Assembly (NCBI GenBank): GCA_026936325.1
Contig: JAPTHN010000042.1
Span: forward strand, 2,108,001 to 2,172,000
Reading direction: 5' to 3'
DNA from: Platynereis dumerilii
Lineage: Eukaryota > Annelida > Polychaeta > Phyllodocida > Nereididae
Length of the DNA: 64,000 nt
Positions within the stretch are counted from its first letter, which is position 1, and every line of letters begins with the position of its first letter. The notes under the pieces were generated by a model that saw nothing but the letters and a program-made list of their open reading frames with translations, was not told where the DNA came from and did not search any database. The position numbers were made by a program, and so were the translations under genes. Positions 12,985 through 23,651 of the stretch are shown piece by piece.

Positions 12985-13685
12985 TCTGAGTGTGATTCTT
13001 GCAATGGTAAGGTAGCCTGGAGAAGAGAGGTATGAGGCTTATGATTAAAGTGATACTGAAGGGTGACGAGGGTGTAACGAGAAAAAAGATAGGAGGTGCA
13101 CAAAATGAAAAGAAGGAAAGAAGAAAAAACAAGGAGGAATGTTCCTTGTACTGTTTGTAGGTATTTTGCTCCAAGTTTCAGATCTTGAAACAGAACTTAA
13201 TTTCATGCTAGGCCACAGTTTCCTTATCACCTCTCCAATTTACATGTTATTGATGTAGAAAGCAAGCAAGGTCAATTATAACTTTCTTTGTTTTGCTACT
13301 TTGATCTTCATCGTGACTGTGTTGGCTCATTGTCTCTTGTTTATGTGTAGCCCTCTGAGTGAAGTTCTTTCATTGTTGAGGCAGTCTGACCATGTGAGAC
13401 TTATGATGAAAGAATGTTGCAGCAGGTAGGATAAGATGGAAGGAAGGACGGACAAATGGAGGAAAGAGAAGGGAAAAAAAGAAAAAAAAGCTGCATGCTG
13501 GGATACTAGTGTGATAGTTTTTATTTATTTTGGGTTTTATTGGATATGCGAGGCCACAGTTTTGTTTCCACCTTCCCAATTTACATTTTATCGATGTCGA
13601 AAGCTTGCAGGACGAATTTAATTTTATGGTCTATATAGCATTCCTTGTTGTGCTACTTCTGTCTTTATAAAATTTTCCAAGACTA
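12985..13685. repeat. Local tandem duplication inside copy A
   Basis: Two diverged units of about 360 bp (12985-13345 and 13350-13685) both begin CCCTCTGAGTG and share a purine-rich stretch, then GGCCACAGTTT, CAATTTACAT and TTGCTACTT-like anchors. Copy B has one unit only (25210-25620), so the extra unit arose in A after the A/B duplication or was lost from B. The purine-rich middle gives several open frames on the minus strand that are composition artefacts. Confidence 0.65.
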
Positions 13686-14060
13686 TGTGTCCTCCAGATG
13701 ATCTAAATGGAACAAGGGATTTTGTTTTAAGTTTGGATCTAACTTCTGGAAAGCTATGCAATAAATGAGATGTGACATGAAGTTTTTCAGAGTCAAATAC
13801 CTGTACAATCTGGACCCAATATCGAAAGTCTCCTTATATTTGTGTTGCCATGTGTACGATAGGAGAATGGTCAATAATTTTTAGCTAATTCAGCTGAAAC
13901 AGTAATCAGGATAGCTGGGAGTCTAATGGGATTCCTAATTTCTCTTTTGACATAAAACGTGATACAGCATACTGTGCCATGAGACAGTCCAGCATCAGTC
14001 CCCGTGAATAATAAAGGAAATGAGCCTGCGAGGTGTCAATGGCTCCCTGGGCCAGAACAG

Positions 14061-14101
14061 AGTGAGTGAGTGAGTTTGTGTTTTACACCCCATTAGCACT
14101 A
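14061..14101 (-). mobile_element. 41-bp retroposed SINE/LINE tail with 11-bp TSD
   Basis: A 41-bp insert is flanked by an exact 11-bp direct repeat GGCCAGAACAG (14050-14060 and 14102-14112). On the minus strand it ends GTGTAAAACACAAAC followed by TCAC repeats. It shares the GTAAAACACAAAC core with the tails of the SINEs at 34063-34291 and 48314-48604. It looks like reverse transcription that stopped almost immediately after priming. Confidence 0.75.
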
Positions 14102-15611
14102 GGCCAGAACAGAAAATAGAAAGAAGGGGTTACTCACAACGAAATAGTCCTATGCAGACAGAAGAATTGCAAGCACTATTTAGTACAGGTACCAAGGTTA
14201 AATTTACAGACACTATACAGAAAGTGTGAAGATTGGCTAAATAAAGGAATAATAATAAGTTACTAACTGAAATGATAACATATTATATTCTTGTTCTTTT
14301 GGAGAATATATTGCTATCGATTTTCAAAATGTCTCACAGGCGCTTAGTGTAATCACTGCCTTCCATAACAAAGGCATGGAGTAGCTATTAAGCAAGGTAG
14401 CTAAGTGCTTGTAAAATATTCTTAACAGCCCTATTGCTAGAACATCATTCATTACCATTAGTCAGGCAACTTACAGCCATGTGAACATTGCTATATTATA
14501 CAATTTCACACAAGTGTTGGATGATTTCATTCTGAGAACCTAAACGATTCATAAACGAGCTGTATTGAGTCCTAAATGGTCCTTTTTTTGTCCAAACACT
14601 ATAATCCAGCACAAAATCAATTTTTGATTATACAGACTATCATTTTATTTTGAAAATTAATTTTTAAATGTTGGTCTCTTCAATATCATTCCATTCTAGA
14701 TGTGATTTATTGTTGAGAGTCTTGACTGTAATGGTAATAATACGACCTTCAGTCCCAAAGTTGAGTGCAACAGCATAGCTACCACTTAAATGCAATGTCA
14801 TTGCAGCAGTCTTTTCTGTATATTCTAACTGTTGGAATGTTACATTTGCTTTTATCCTTTAATCTGTATTCTGGATTGTACAAAGAGGACCATTTGAATT
14901 CTTACTGCAATGCTCTAAAAGCCATTACATTTGCCTCAAGCACTCCAAACAAACCTACAAAGCAAGCCAAAATCAAAGAGCAGATTCATCCTTGAAATCC
15001 CAACCTCAAAGTCAAAATGAATGAATGGATAAAGTGAATAAAGACAAAGAGCAAAGGCATGTTTTAATGTGAGGGACATGCATGTAGACAAACAGCTATA
15101 TAATTCTTCTGACAAATTTTACATTCTTGTTTGAATCCAGACTCTAAAAGAAAGAGCTTTTGTGTTCAAATGGACGGACATATAAACATATTAAGTCATA
15201 GATTTGAATTTTTCTCTGTTTTCTCCCTTTTTATGCAATTTCACCGTTTGCTTATTATTTGATTGACCAGAAACCAAACTATTCGCAAACAACAACATTG
15301 TCACTTGTATTCATTCAGTTTTTGTCTTCATTGTTATCCTATCAAATTGCTTGCTCTGAATATTAATATGTTGACAAAAGAATTTTGATTTATTATCTAG
15401 TACATTTTCAATCTGATACCTTAACTTGTAGATAGAACTATAGTCTTAATGCTCTCTCAATGACAGTAAAAGCGATGTGCCCCTCAGAGATATATATGTC
15501 TGCTAAATTGGAATCCTGTCTGAATAATTTAATAGCTGACAGTGGCATTTTCCTTATGATATAGGGACTGGACATATCTGTTTTGTCATAACCTTATCTC
15601 CCCTCTATCTA

Positions 15612-15680
15612 CAGTACAAACCAAAATAAAGTAAGAACATTTTCTGTCAACCGTCTTCTGTTTACCTATTTTGCATTTTC
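15612..15680 (+). mobile_element. Left half of the CAGTACAA MITE
   Basis: Matches the first about 65 bp of the MITE at 9949 (CAGTACAAACCAAAATAAAG) and is preceded by TA. No matching right end is nearby. The equivalent place in copy B (about 28013) lacks it, so it inserted in A after the A/B split. Confidence 0.6.
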
Positions 15681-15969
15681 TCTATATAATTGTGGCAAAT
15701 GATGTTGTAATATTTCAGACCAAAGAAATGTACAATTTCAACCTACAAAACCATAATCCTGATGTTAGAGATTTGCCCAAGACTTAATGTGTTTCCTTTA
15801 TCAGGATAACTTAACATTTGCAGGCCCAAATTTTCCACCCAGGAAACTGTTACTGAAGTGAAATTTTCTGGCGAATCTATTAAATCATATTATAACATAA
15901 ACAGATATGTACATTTTAGGTATATCTACTAGATTGTAATAACCCAAAAGTGCTCTTGACAGTCAGATG

Positions 15970-16006
15970 TTATATATATAATAATAATATAATAATAATA
16001 ATAGTT
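15970..16006. repeat. TA and AAT microsatellite
   Basis: Short run of TA followed by AAT repeats; simple sequence only. Confidence 0.8.
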
Positions 16007-16300
16007 TATTTATAGATGTTTATCTTCTTCCCCGTGTTGGTACATTACTGGCTTCCCTGTTGCCACTAGCAGAAAAATAAGCTTCGTTAGCAACTGCAGA
16101 AAGACAGATATTCCCGATTTGCTACAAAATTTGACCTGAGGCTAGGTGCATCCCCAGGCCATTTGGTAGGGAGGTAACGTTACAAACCAAAAAAGGGTGT
16201 ACGAAAAATTGCCTTTGTTCCTTAGGCAACAATGGTCTGTCTTTGTCATGTTTCATTTAACATGGCCTGATGCTTTTTCTGTCAGTGCTTTTTAATAATA

Positions 16301-17293
16301 TTTGTCAACTCATTTATCTGTGTTTAATATTTGTAAAAGCTTTGTCTCCTTTTTTCTGCAATAGGCCCATTCACAATTTTTTGACTGACATCCTCTCTTA
16401 TTCAAAGACCCCAGATGAAAATCACTTTAACAAAGATTCTTCTTAACATATTGCTTATGAGATAAACATGAGTTTTATATAATTATCAATGGATAATGCT
16501 CTTGCTCTAATTACCACAGGTTTTAAAATCCAGGGTGAGTTGCCAAACTTCTCAGTTTTGTTGTCTTGTGAATCTTGTTGAAGTTTTCTACAATAAAAAA
16601 AGGATGAGAAATATTTTACAGCAATGTTTTTTGTCACCTTCAATGTTGTTCTCACAAATTTCTCTCCATATTTTTCACTTTCATCAAAGGGAATTTCAAA
16701 GGCTATCGTTTGTAATGAAATAACTGGTTGGCCTCAAAGTCATGATATTGAAGAATAACATGTGCTATTTGATTTTGAGACTAAATTGAAATCCATTTGA
16801 TTAAGTCGCCGCCTCTTTCTTGAATTTATTTTTTCTTTGCTATACAGTTAAAAGCAGTTTTATGATTAATCATTTTGTATACATCTGGGGATATTCTTGT
16901 TTTAACGTGGTTAGATACCTTAATTAACACTACGTGGTGTCATTGTTGTCAATTATCCGAAAATTATTATAATTTTTTTTTTTTAGGCTTCATGTGAACA
17001 TTTTTAAGACAATATGCTAGTGTTTTTACGCATATACTATGGGTTAGTTATTTTTTTCTCAGGAGGTTCCAGAGCATTGGGTATCATATTTTCTGGGTGG
17101 CCCCTTGATAGCGGCCATTAGGCCTTAGAGGGGTCTCCCCATGAATGATATATATATATACTTTGTCAGAAAAAGAATAGTTATGTAACCTCTGTATAAA
17201 TATATATTATGTATCATTTATGTTAATAAAATGTCATTGTCTGTCTTGTCTGTCTGTCTTTGCAGCTCCACTGGCTTTAGAAATATTCCTATA
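16301..17293. other. Spacer between duplications A and B; no gene
   Basis: AT-rich with a T-run near 16973 and a short TA run near 17150. Short chance frames only. Confidence 0.5.
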
Positions 17294-17470
17294 CAGTGGT
17301 ACCTTGCATTGTATGACCCCCTATTGTAAGACAGACTTGCCCTGTGTGACCACCTTCCTGTTGCACTAAGTAGTATTTAAGTGCATTTCGCACCCCGGAG
17401 GGAGACTGCACCGCAAGAGAGACCGCTTCATGACCGGAGAAGGGGCTGTCTTATAATGCAGGGACTATTG
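17294..17470. mobile_element. 177-bp TA-target MITE, CAGTGGTACC-type ends
   Basis: The left end CAGTGGTACCTTGCATTGTA is matched by the right end, whose complement begins CAATAGTCCCTGCATTATAA. TA flanks both sides (17292-17293 and 17471-17472). Interior words such as GTAAGACAGACTTGCCC and GAGACCGCTTCATGACCG recur in degenerate copies at 45678-45855 and 49806-49966. Tc1/mariner-type targeting is inferred from TA. Confidence 0.75.
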
Positions 17471-19153
17471 TAATCCCTTAAAAGCAAATCCCTATTTTGC
17501 CAACACTAGTGTTGCAGCATGACTGGAAGAAGGCAAATGAATCATGTCACATCGAATTGATTTTTCATCTGATTCATTGAATTCATGAAATAGGCCCAAT
17601 GGTGTTTTCCCGAACCTCAAGAAGTAACTCCTTAAAATCACAGCCTTTGGTGGTTTTGTAGTTTAGCAATGCAGAAAAAAAACCTTTTCATATGTCTTCA
17701 TCTCGGTTAAACATTTTGCAATTCGAGTGAATATACCCTACCCATCAGGTAGAACTGCATGGGCATTTCATTTCAGCCAGTTGTGAAGCATAATTACTAA
17801 AGTCTGCAAACAGGTACGACATAGCGGACATGTACAGTTTCTGTATATGATACTCATGAATGAGTGCATCAAAGAAGTACTCCGTGGAATAAAAATGTAA
17901 CATCTATTTCACTTCAAGCAATATCATCGACACACTAACAGTTTGCAGCCATGCATTTCTTGCCATGAACTGACATAAAATGAACTTGAAAATCTCAATC
18001 AAACATTTTATGACCTGCTATTGCATGCGAAGAAACAGTAAACTCATGTGTCCTTCTACACCACAGGTTCTTTGACAAAGAAAGACCTTTATCATTAAAT
18101 GGAAATTGAACTATTGTGTTATGGGAATGCTGCAGAGTACTTTCATTGTTATGCTGAGTTTCATGGGAGGCGTGGGTGAGCATCGTAAACCTCAGGTCTC
18201 TGTTTCAAGGGTGAAGATGAATTTGTTTTGCTACCTGCATTTGCCAGTAAAAGAATACCAGAGAGGGACGAGTCAGCTTAATGTAATTCTATATGTCAAA
18301 ACAATGGCATATTTGTCAGCCATTTTATTTGTCCCTACTGCATTCCACCTTCAATAACAAGGTTAATGATAGAAAAATATGGTCCAAGAAGGAACTATTC
18401 ATTTGGAAAATATTTGTTTATGAAAAGTTCTCCGACAATTGAAAAACATAGCATTGACCTCAGTTTTCACTTGTCTTGACATGGATTCCACAAATTTGTT
18501 TTTTTGTTTCTTTTTTACAAGTATGGCTATTTTCTGTGAGAAAACAAAGTTAAAAAGAAGTGCAATCTCATTGGACAGACAAATGCTTGAAATATTGCCT
18601 CTCCGTTATTTTCTGTCTCTTTTCAAGGTAATTTGGACATAATGAATGTATGAAAGTACTTCAGTGAGAGTTCTTTCAGTCTGTTGACATTGTCTGGGGA
18701 TGTTTCAAAGTGATACGACTGCTAGACTAGACTGCTTCAAGAAGACAAACACTTGGTTCAATATTACTTCTGGAGTAAGCCTTATGGTAAAATGATTTTA
18801 TTTTTTAGTTCTCCAGGCATTTATTACTTCATAAGAAAAAAGGTTATGCAAACTTAGAATAGTAGAACATTGAGTTACTGTCATATGTGTTGGAGGCATA
18901 CATTTGCATAGTGAATATTGATAAGTTGTGGATATTTAGCAAATATATTGATATATTATATTGATAGAGAGATAGATATATTTATTTATCTTTTATTTTT
19001 TTATTTTTTTATTCCTTTAAAGCGGAAAAAAACAGGTTTTCCATATACAAACTTAGTAAGAATAAACTGGATGAACTAAATAGCACCTTTGGGTGATGAA
19101 CAAGTACATGCAAATAAAAAATATAACAAGTCCATTCAAGTGACATAGATATT

Positions 19154-21385
19154 CTAGGTAACGTATACATATAATAGTCTACGCCAATACTTCCAGACAC
19201 TGGATAAATACGGTCTGTCAGAACTTATGATACTAATAATAATACTATTCTGAGAACTACGTAATCTCAACATAAATTTGTATACAAGATTCCTGATCAA
19301 CATAGGACTGGTTGGCAAGTTTCTGGATATAAACATGTGACTAGCACTACAACATTTTGACTCAAAGAATAAAATTCTAGCAACATTATTATAAGCAACA
19401 TACAATTTGTTGATAGCACCTTTGGTGTGTTTAAACCATAAATGAGCAGAGTACATTGGTGTAACATAAGCTCTAAATAACATTTGTTTAATATTCTCAG
19501 AGCAGTGACTAAATTTGCGGATTATCGCATTTCCCTGAGCATATAGTTTCAGTCGCTGTCTGGCAATATCATTATCATCTTTCAGGTCATCATCAATAAT
19601 ATGGCCAAGATATGTATATTTGGCACACAGTGATATTTTTACATTGTTCATAGTGAAATCAAATTCAGGAATATCATTATTAAACATTTTACTTTTAACA
19701 ACAAGTATGTTACTTTTGCTACAATTGAATAGTACAGAGTGAGATTCGCCATAGTTTTCACATATCCTCAAGAGGGAATTTAGACCAGTGGCAGTAGGAG
19801 AAATCAATACCAGATCATCAGCATATAATAAGTGATTCAGTTTATATTCACCGACAAAACATCCAACCTTAATGTAGCTCAGATCTTTGCTCAGGTCATC
19901 CATGTATAAACAAAATAGATAAGGAGAAAGTACACCTCCTTGGCGAACACCATTACTAACCATAAAACCGTCTGACCATTCATTTCTCCATTTCACATAC
20001 ATAATTTGTTCAGTGTTCCAAAAAATCAACAAACGTATCAGGTAGTGGGGAACACCTCTGCAATACAACTTCTTAAATAGAACATTGTGGTTTATACGAT
20101 CGAATGCCTTTGAGGCATCAAGGAAACAGCAATAAATACTGCTATTTAAACTGCGATACATAGATACAGCTTCTTTAAGACAATAAATAGCCATGTCAGT
20201 TCCATGTTTTTGCTTGAAGCCAAATTGATTATCAGTAGTTTCTAAGTAACAGTCCAGTCTATCATATAAGATATATTCCAGCACTTTGGATACCACACTA
20301 GCTAAGGCAATAGGACGGTAGTTTGATTTCGTGCAGATACTGGCACTCTTATTCTTAACAACATGGACAAGAATGACAGACATTAATGAATGAGGTAAAA
20401 ACCCATGCACCATAAACGCAGAAAAACACAATGACAACATATAATGCAATCTTTCATGAGCATATTTCAAATGTTCCGCTTGGATATGATCCATACCACA
20501 ACTTTTACCAAGTGCAAGTTTCTTTATATACTTGCTCAGTTCATCCGGTGACACTGACTTCACAGTGTTCATAGGAATATTGTCCAAAGAGGACATGGTG
20601 CACCTGCTGTTTGGAACACAATTGAAAAGTTCTTTGTAGTGATTGTACCACAATGAGACAATTTCTTTGCTACCAGTTGCATCGTCGATGTTATTTGGCA
20701 GCTTCAGGTTACTGTAATTAATCTTTTTGATTTCTTTCCAAAAGTCTGTATACTGGTGTTGAGACAGTTTATTTGCAATAGAATCACTTCGCAGCCTGTC
20801 CTCATTTGTTTTAATGAATCGCATCGCCCTTTTAAATTGAGCTCTGGTCTTGTTCTTAAGTTCAAACAGAGGACCTTGGCGAGGTTTTCCATGAATTAAC
20901 CATTGTTTGTATGTTCGCCTTGCAGTGTCATACATTTCAGCACAGTAGTCGGACCATCCAGGGCGATTGAAGTTACGAGCATTATTCCTCCTGTTAGCAG
21001 TGATTGCTTCTGCAGAGCATCTCAAGGCTGACACAATTTTGTCATAGTAGTTATTAAGATCATCTCGATGCCTAGTATCTGAGCAATTAGTGTCCATGCA
21101 AGCTAAAGCTACATGTGGATGGCGAACTTGCTTCAGTAGATCCTCGGTTTGTAAATAATACTGTTGTTTCATAGCTGCTGTTGTGTTTGACCACGATATC
21201 CTTGGTACAGTAACATCCGAAAAAAGATCATTTGAAAGGGCAGGGACTTTCTCAACCACTAATTCACACACAAGGGGATGGTGGTCAGACAAGATAAAAT
21301 CCTGTAACACATAAATGTCACTGATAATTGCGTAACCATCTTCAGATGATATATACAATGGTCCGGCCAAGATTGAGTTCCCCAA
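19154..21385 (-). CDS. LINE ORF2, reverse transcriptase part
   Basis: A 743-residue frame that continues ORF2 after the frame break. Its first residues carry the missing end of the endonuclease (SDHHPLV at 33-39). The RT palm and fingers follow: SNYRPIAL (354-361), FLDASKAFD with the first catalytic Asp (421-429), GVRQGGVLSP (479-488), and the YADD box (521-524). A thumb region and a C-terminal tail follow with no RNase H or Cys-His finger recognised. The nominal start Met is simply the first in frame after the break, not a real start. RT copies the element RNA at the nicked target. Confidence 0.92.
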   Translation of the reverse strand: MGNSILAGPLYISSEDGYAIISDIYVLQDFILSDHHPLVCELVVEKVPALSNDLFSDVTVPRISWSNTTAAMKQQYYLQTEDLLKQVRHPHVALACMDTNCSDTRHRDDLNNYYDKIVSALRCSAEAITANRRNNARNFNRPGWSDYCAEMYDTARRTYKQWLIHGKPRQGPLFELKNKTRAQFKRAMRFIKTNEDRLRSDSIANKLSQHQYTDFWKEIKKINYSNLKLPNNIDDATGSKEIVSLWYNHYKELFNCVPNSRCTMSSLDNIPMNTVKSVSPDELSKYIKKLALGKSCGMDHIQAEHLKYAHERLHYMLSLCFSAFMVHGFLPHSLMSVILVHVVKNKSASICTKSNYRPIALASVVSKVLEYILYDRLDCYLETTDNQFGFKQKHGTDMAIYCLKEAVSMYRSLNSSIYCCFLDASKAFDRINHNVLFKKLYCRGVPHYLIRLLIFWNTEQIMYVKWRNEWSDGFMVSNGVRQGGVLSPYLFCLYMDDLSKDLSYIKVGCFVGEYKLNHLLYADDLVLISPTATGLNSLLRICENYGESHSVLFNCSKSNILVVKSKMFNNDIPEFDFTMNNVKISLCAKYTYLGHIIDDDLKDDNDIARQRLKLYAQGNAIIRKFSHCSENIKQMLFRAYVTPMYSAHLWFKHTKGAINKLYVAYNNVARILFFESKCCSASHMFISRNLPTSPMLIRNLVYKFMLRLRSSQNSIIISIISSDRPYLSSVWKYWRRLLYVYVT

Positions 21386-21999
21386 GCATCACTGACATAA
21401 GAAAAAGTGTCCTCCGGTAATTTAATCCTGCTTGACCATAAGTAATTATACATAATGCAGAAATCCTCAAGTTTCCTGGCATTGTTTGATACTTTGTTTA
21501 GTATATCGCTGTTGAAATCACCAACTACATTTACACAGGAGCAGTCTAATTCTTCGATCAGTACATTTAACTTACTTAGTCTTTCACTGTATAATTCATC
21601 ATTGTCAACGCAGTCATATGGTAGATAGACATTCAAGATGCAGAAAACTCTCTGCTCAATAATGATTTTCACACCAACAATCCAATCATCATCATCATAT
21701 CTCAATGGAGTAACAAACTTGTCCATGGCTTCACTCCACAGGATGGCTACACCTTCCCGTTTATTCTGTCTACCAATTAACACCCCAGCAGTGTCATCAT
21801 TTGGTGAATTTGCAACACCTCGGTACTCTGGTATAAGACAGTTGATACCATAACTTTCTGATTTTGACATCCATGTCTCCTGGAAACACACGATATCATG
21901 GTCTAGTAGAAGTCTGCTTATTTCAACTTGATCATTCAATTTCATTCCACGGCAGTTGTAACTTGCACATTTCAAGCGATGATGATGATTGGTCTCCAT
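21259..21999 (-). CDS. LINE ORF2, endonuclease part
   Basis: This begins at the ATG inside TAATG shared with the ORF1 stop. It encodes an apurinic-like endonuclease that nicks target DNA for target-primed reverse transcription. Visible motifs: SYNCRG (13-18), FQETW with the catalytic Glu (39-43), NVYLPYD (123-129), GDFNSD (160-165), TFSY (198-201), and SWPDH (210-214, where SWLDH is usual). The sequence stops matching the domain at about residue 218. The final endonuclease motif SDHHPLV is in another frame, so one indel lies near 21340-21360. The last about 28 residues of this frame are therefore out-of-frame sequence. Confidence 0.9.
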   Translation of the reverse strand: METNHHHRLKCASYNCRGMKLNDQVEISRLLLDHDIVCFQETWMSKSESYGINCLIPEYRGVANSPNDDTAGVLIGRQNKREGVAILWSEAMDKFVTPLRYDDDDWIVGVKIIIEQRVFCILNVYLPYDCVDNDELYSERLSKLNVLIEELDCSCVNVVGDFNSDILNKVSNNARKLEDFCIMYNYLWSSRIKLPEDTFSYVSDAWGTQSWPDHCIYHLKMVTQLSVTFMCYRILSCLTTIPLCVN

Positions 22000-23282
22000 T
22001 ATACCGCAATCCCGACATTGGAGTCGTCCCTATCATCTGGATCCTTCGTAGCTGACTCTTGTTCATCATTGTTAGTTGAGGACTGGCTTGCAGGGGTAGC
22101 TGAAGCATCATCCTGTGGTTTTGCCTCTCGCCGGGCACCGTCCATTGTGAGCTTATCTGGTTTATACCACCTGTAGTAGATATCTTCAGGCCATGTGTCG
22201 CTTAGCATAAAGATCTCAGGGTTGTCACATTCTGCTCTCACATAGAACGAACTGTATATATCGGGGCGTTTTGACTTCAGTTTCGTACATACAGTGGTAA
22301 TCTTTAGCTTTTCAAACAGGTAAGTCTGAAGATCATGCGGACTGAAAGTAGGGTCAAACCTCGTGGCAAAAACATTTGCAATTCTTTTCCTCCTCTTGAC
22401 AGCTCGGATGGTTGTGTTGGTGGCACTTCCCACCCTTGGGGCCAGCTTTTTCTTCTGGGGTGGCCCTCCATTCATCAAGTTCATGCTCAATGTCATGGGG
22501 TGCCCTTCGTGCGAACGCGAAGTTGCAGGTAGCCCTCGCTGAGCGCTCACTGATGTTGGAGATTCACTCTTCTTGTCAGCATCCTTTGTCGCACTCGATT
22601 TTGACACAGCACCACTGTATCCTGCCTTTGGCCATGTTGTGTTTAGAGCACTCTGTTTCTCCTCCATGGAAGTCACCCGTTTTTCCATGTTACACATAGA
22701 AGCAGTAAGGTTAGAAACACTGGCATGTAGATCATCACCAGTCGTAGTTTGCACCTCAACACCAGCCTTCAGCAGCTGGACTTCAGTACTGAGTTTTTCG
22801 ATTTTGTGTAGCAATACGGTAACATCCAAACAGTCAAAGGAAATTGGAGGGAAGTCCAGGGTCTTGGACACAAAACAGAGCATTTCAAGAACTCTGGGAT
22901 CCGTATCATTCATAATTTTTACAATGTCTTCAATGTGTTTCCGCTGCTTGTTATTTCCCTGACGATTAATATACCTGGATACACTGTCACTGGGTAAGAC
23001 ATCATATAGCTTTCTCTTGGCAACTTCAATTGAGGTAATATCATAGTGGTTTTCACACAGCTGAATAAGTCCCTCTGTAGGCATACAGTCTCTTTTGTTA
23101 AAGATAAAACATAGTAGATCATTGATAATGATCTCAGGGCCAGTACCTGCCGGTTCCTGGGGTGTAGCAGTGGTTTTCAGAAGTGTGCCATCTCCATCAG
23201 GCATGTTGTTGATGGGGCCCATGGTGCCCCCATTATCACTCAGCCCCATGTCTTTGCTGTGACTTAAATCCATCAGATTCAC
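21999..23282 (-). CDS. LINE ORF1 protein (RNA-binding, RRM-like)
   Basis: An intact 427-residue frame. Residues about 50-150 form a conserved-looking helical N-terminal domain. Residues 152-212 (heptad-like KIEKLSTEVQLLKAG, then METEE-type charged stretches) look like a coiled coil for multimerisation. A basic linker at 290-300 (KRRKR) leads into an RRM-like domain at 300-375 with IANVFATRF and SSFYVRA strands. The C terminus is rich in D, S, T and E. ORF1 proteins of this LINE group bind the element RNA and help form the RNP; that role is inferred from the family. The stop codon overlaps the ORF2 start as TAATG, implying coupled termination and reinitiation. Confidence 0.9.
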   Translation of the reverse strand: MNLMDLSHSKDMGLSDNGGTMGPINNMPDGDGTLLKTTATPQEPAGTGPEIIINDLLCFIFNKRDCMPTEGLIQLCENHYDITSIEVAKRKLYDVLPSDSVSRYINRQGNNKQRKHIEDIVKIMNDTDPRVLEMLCFVSKTLDFPPISFDCLDVTVLLHKIEKLSTEVQLLKAGVEVQTTTGDDLHASVSNLTASMCNMEKRVTSMEEKQSALNTTWPKAGYSGAVSKSSATKDADKKSESPTSVSAQRGLPATSRSHEGHPMTLSMNLMNGGPPQKKKLAPRVGSATNTTIRAVKRRKRIANVFATRFDPTFSPHDLQTYLFEKLKITTVCTKLKSKRPDIYSSFYVRAECDNPEIFMLSDTWPEDIYYRWYKPDKLTMDGARREAKPQDDASATPASQSSTNNDEQESATKDPDDRDDSNVGIAV

Positions 23283-23514
23283 TCGCTGTGGTGCCTTTGT
23301 GCTCTAAATAGTTTCCTGCATGGTCCTTGATTGTTCACACACAGTTATACATCACACAAATGACAATTGGAATCACAAATCCAAGTAAACAAACCAACTT
23401 GTGGAGAAATTTCTCAAAACATGTGTCATGAGTATTGCGCAATACGATGTTATATTATGACAATAAGCAGAATATGAGTTCAAAACACTGCGTTTTTTCA
23501 TATCATCTTCAAGT

Positions 23515-23651
23515 TACCATGGCTGAACAGTAAGAGCTATTGACTGGGAATCCACTGGAATGAGTCCAGCTCAGACCATGATTTATACTTACAATGGCTT
23601 TTTTGATATTCTACCAACTCTTTGCTGTGTCTTCTCCGTCTCTTAAAGCCT
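23515..23651 (+). mobile_element. tRNA-derived SINE remnant (copy in B)
   Basis: Paralogous to 11681-11820, with the same A-box-like and B-box-like words and the same body. It lies about 70 bp beyond the 5' end of the LINE. Being in both copies, it is older than the A/B duplication. Confidence 0.55.

Larger units (their letters stand above)
9500..16300. repeat. Segmental duplication A (pair with B, 17500-28865)
   Basis: Long collinear match to B. Anchors include 10370-10620 with 17970-18220, 11215-11590 with 18620-18970, 11610-12510 with 23450-24340, 12520-13250 with 24630-25530, 14270-14580 with 25790-26070, 14820-15110 with 27220-27520, and 16050-16300 with 28610-28865. Copy A holds the 393-bp MITE at 9949, a local tandem duplication at 12985-13685, a 41-bp retroposed tail at 14061 and a half MITE at 15612, none of which is in B. 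Short open frames shared with B (10498-10627 and 18106-18230) differ mostly by amino-acid-changing substitutions, so protein coding is not supported. Confidence 0.85.
18978..23445 (-). mobile_element. Near-complete Jockey/CR1-group LINE
   Basis: A bicistronic non-LTR retrotransposon inserted in copy B. Order on the minus strand: about 160 bp of 5' UTR, ORF1 (23282-21999), ORF2 with APE-type endonuclease and reverse transcriptase (21999-19154), a 3' UTR of about 175 bp, and an A-rich tail of AATAAAA and AAATA units at 18978-19020. The undisturbed paralogous site at about 11595-11620 defines both ends. It lacks a target duplication and instead about 20 bp of target are missing. One frame break separates endonuclease from reverse transcriptase. 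The RT resembles Jockey-superfamily families such as Crack or Daphne; the clade is not certain. Confidence 0.93.

Noticed and set aside
12833-13174. 113-codon minus-strand frame and overlapping frames near 12360-13230
   Set aside because: Driven by a purine-rich strand (few stops in the complement), giving runs of F, S and P. Not conserved in copy B.
18106-18357. Frame shared by A (10498-10627) and B (18106-18230)
   Set aside because: The A version stops early and the differences change amino acids more than expected for a protein under selection.
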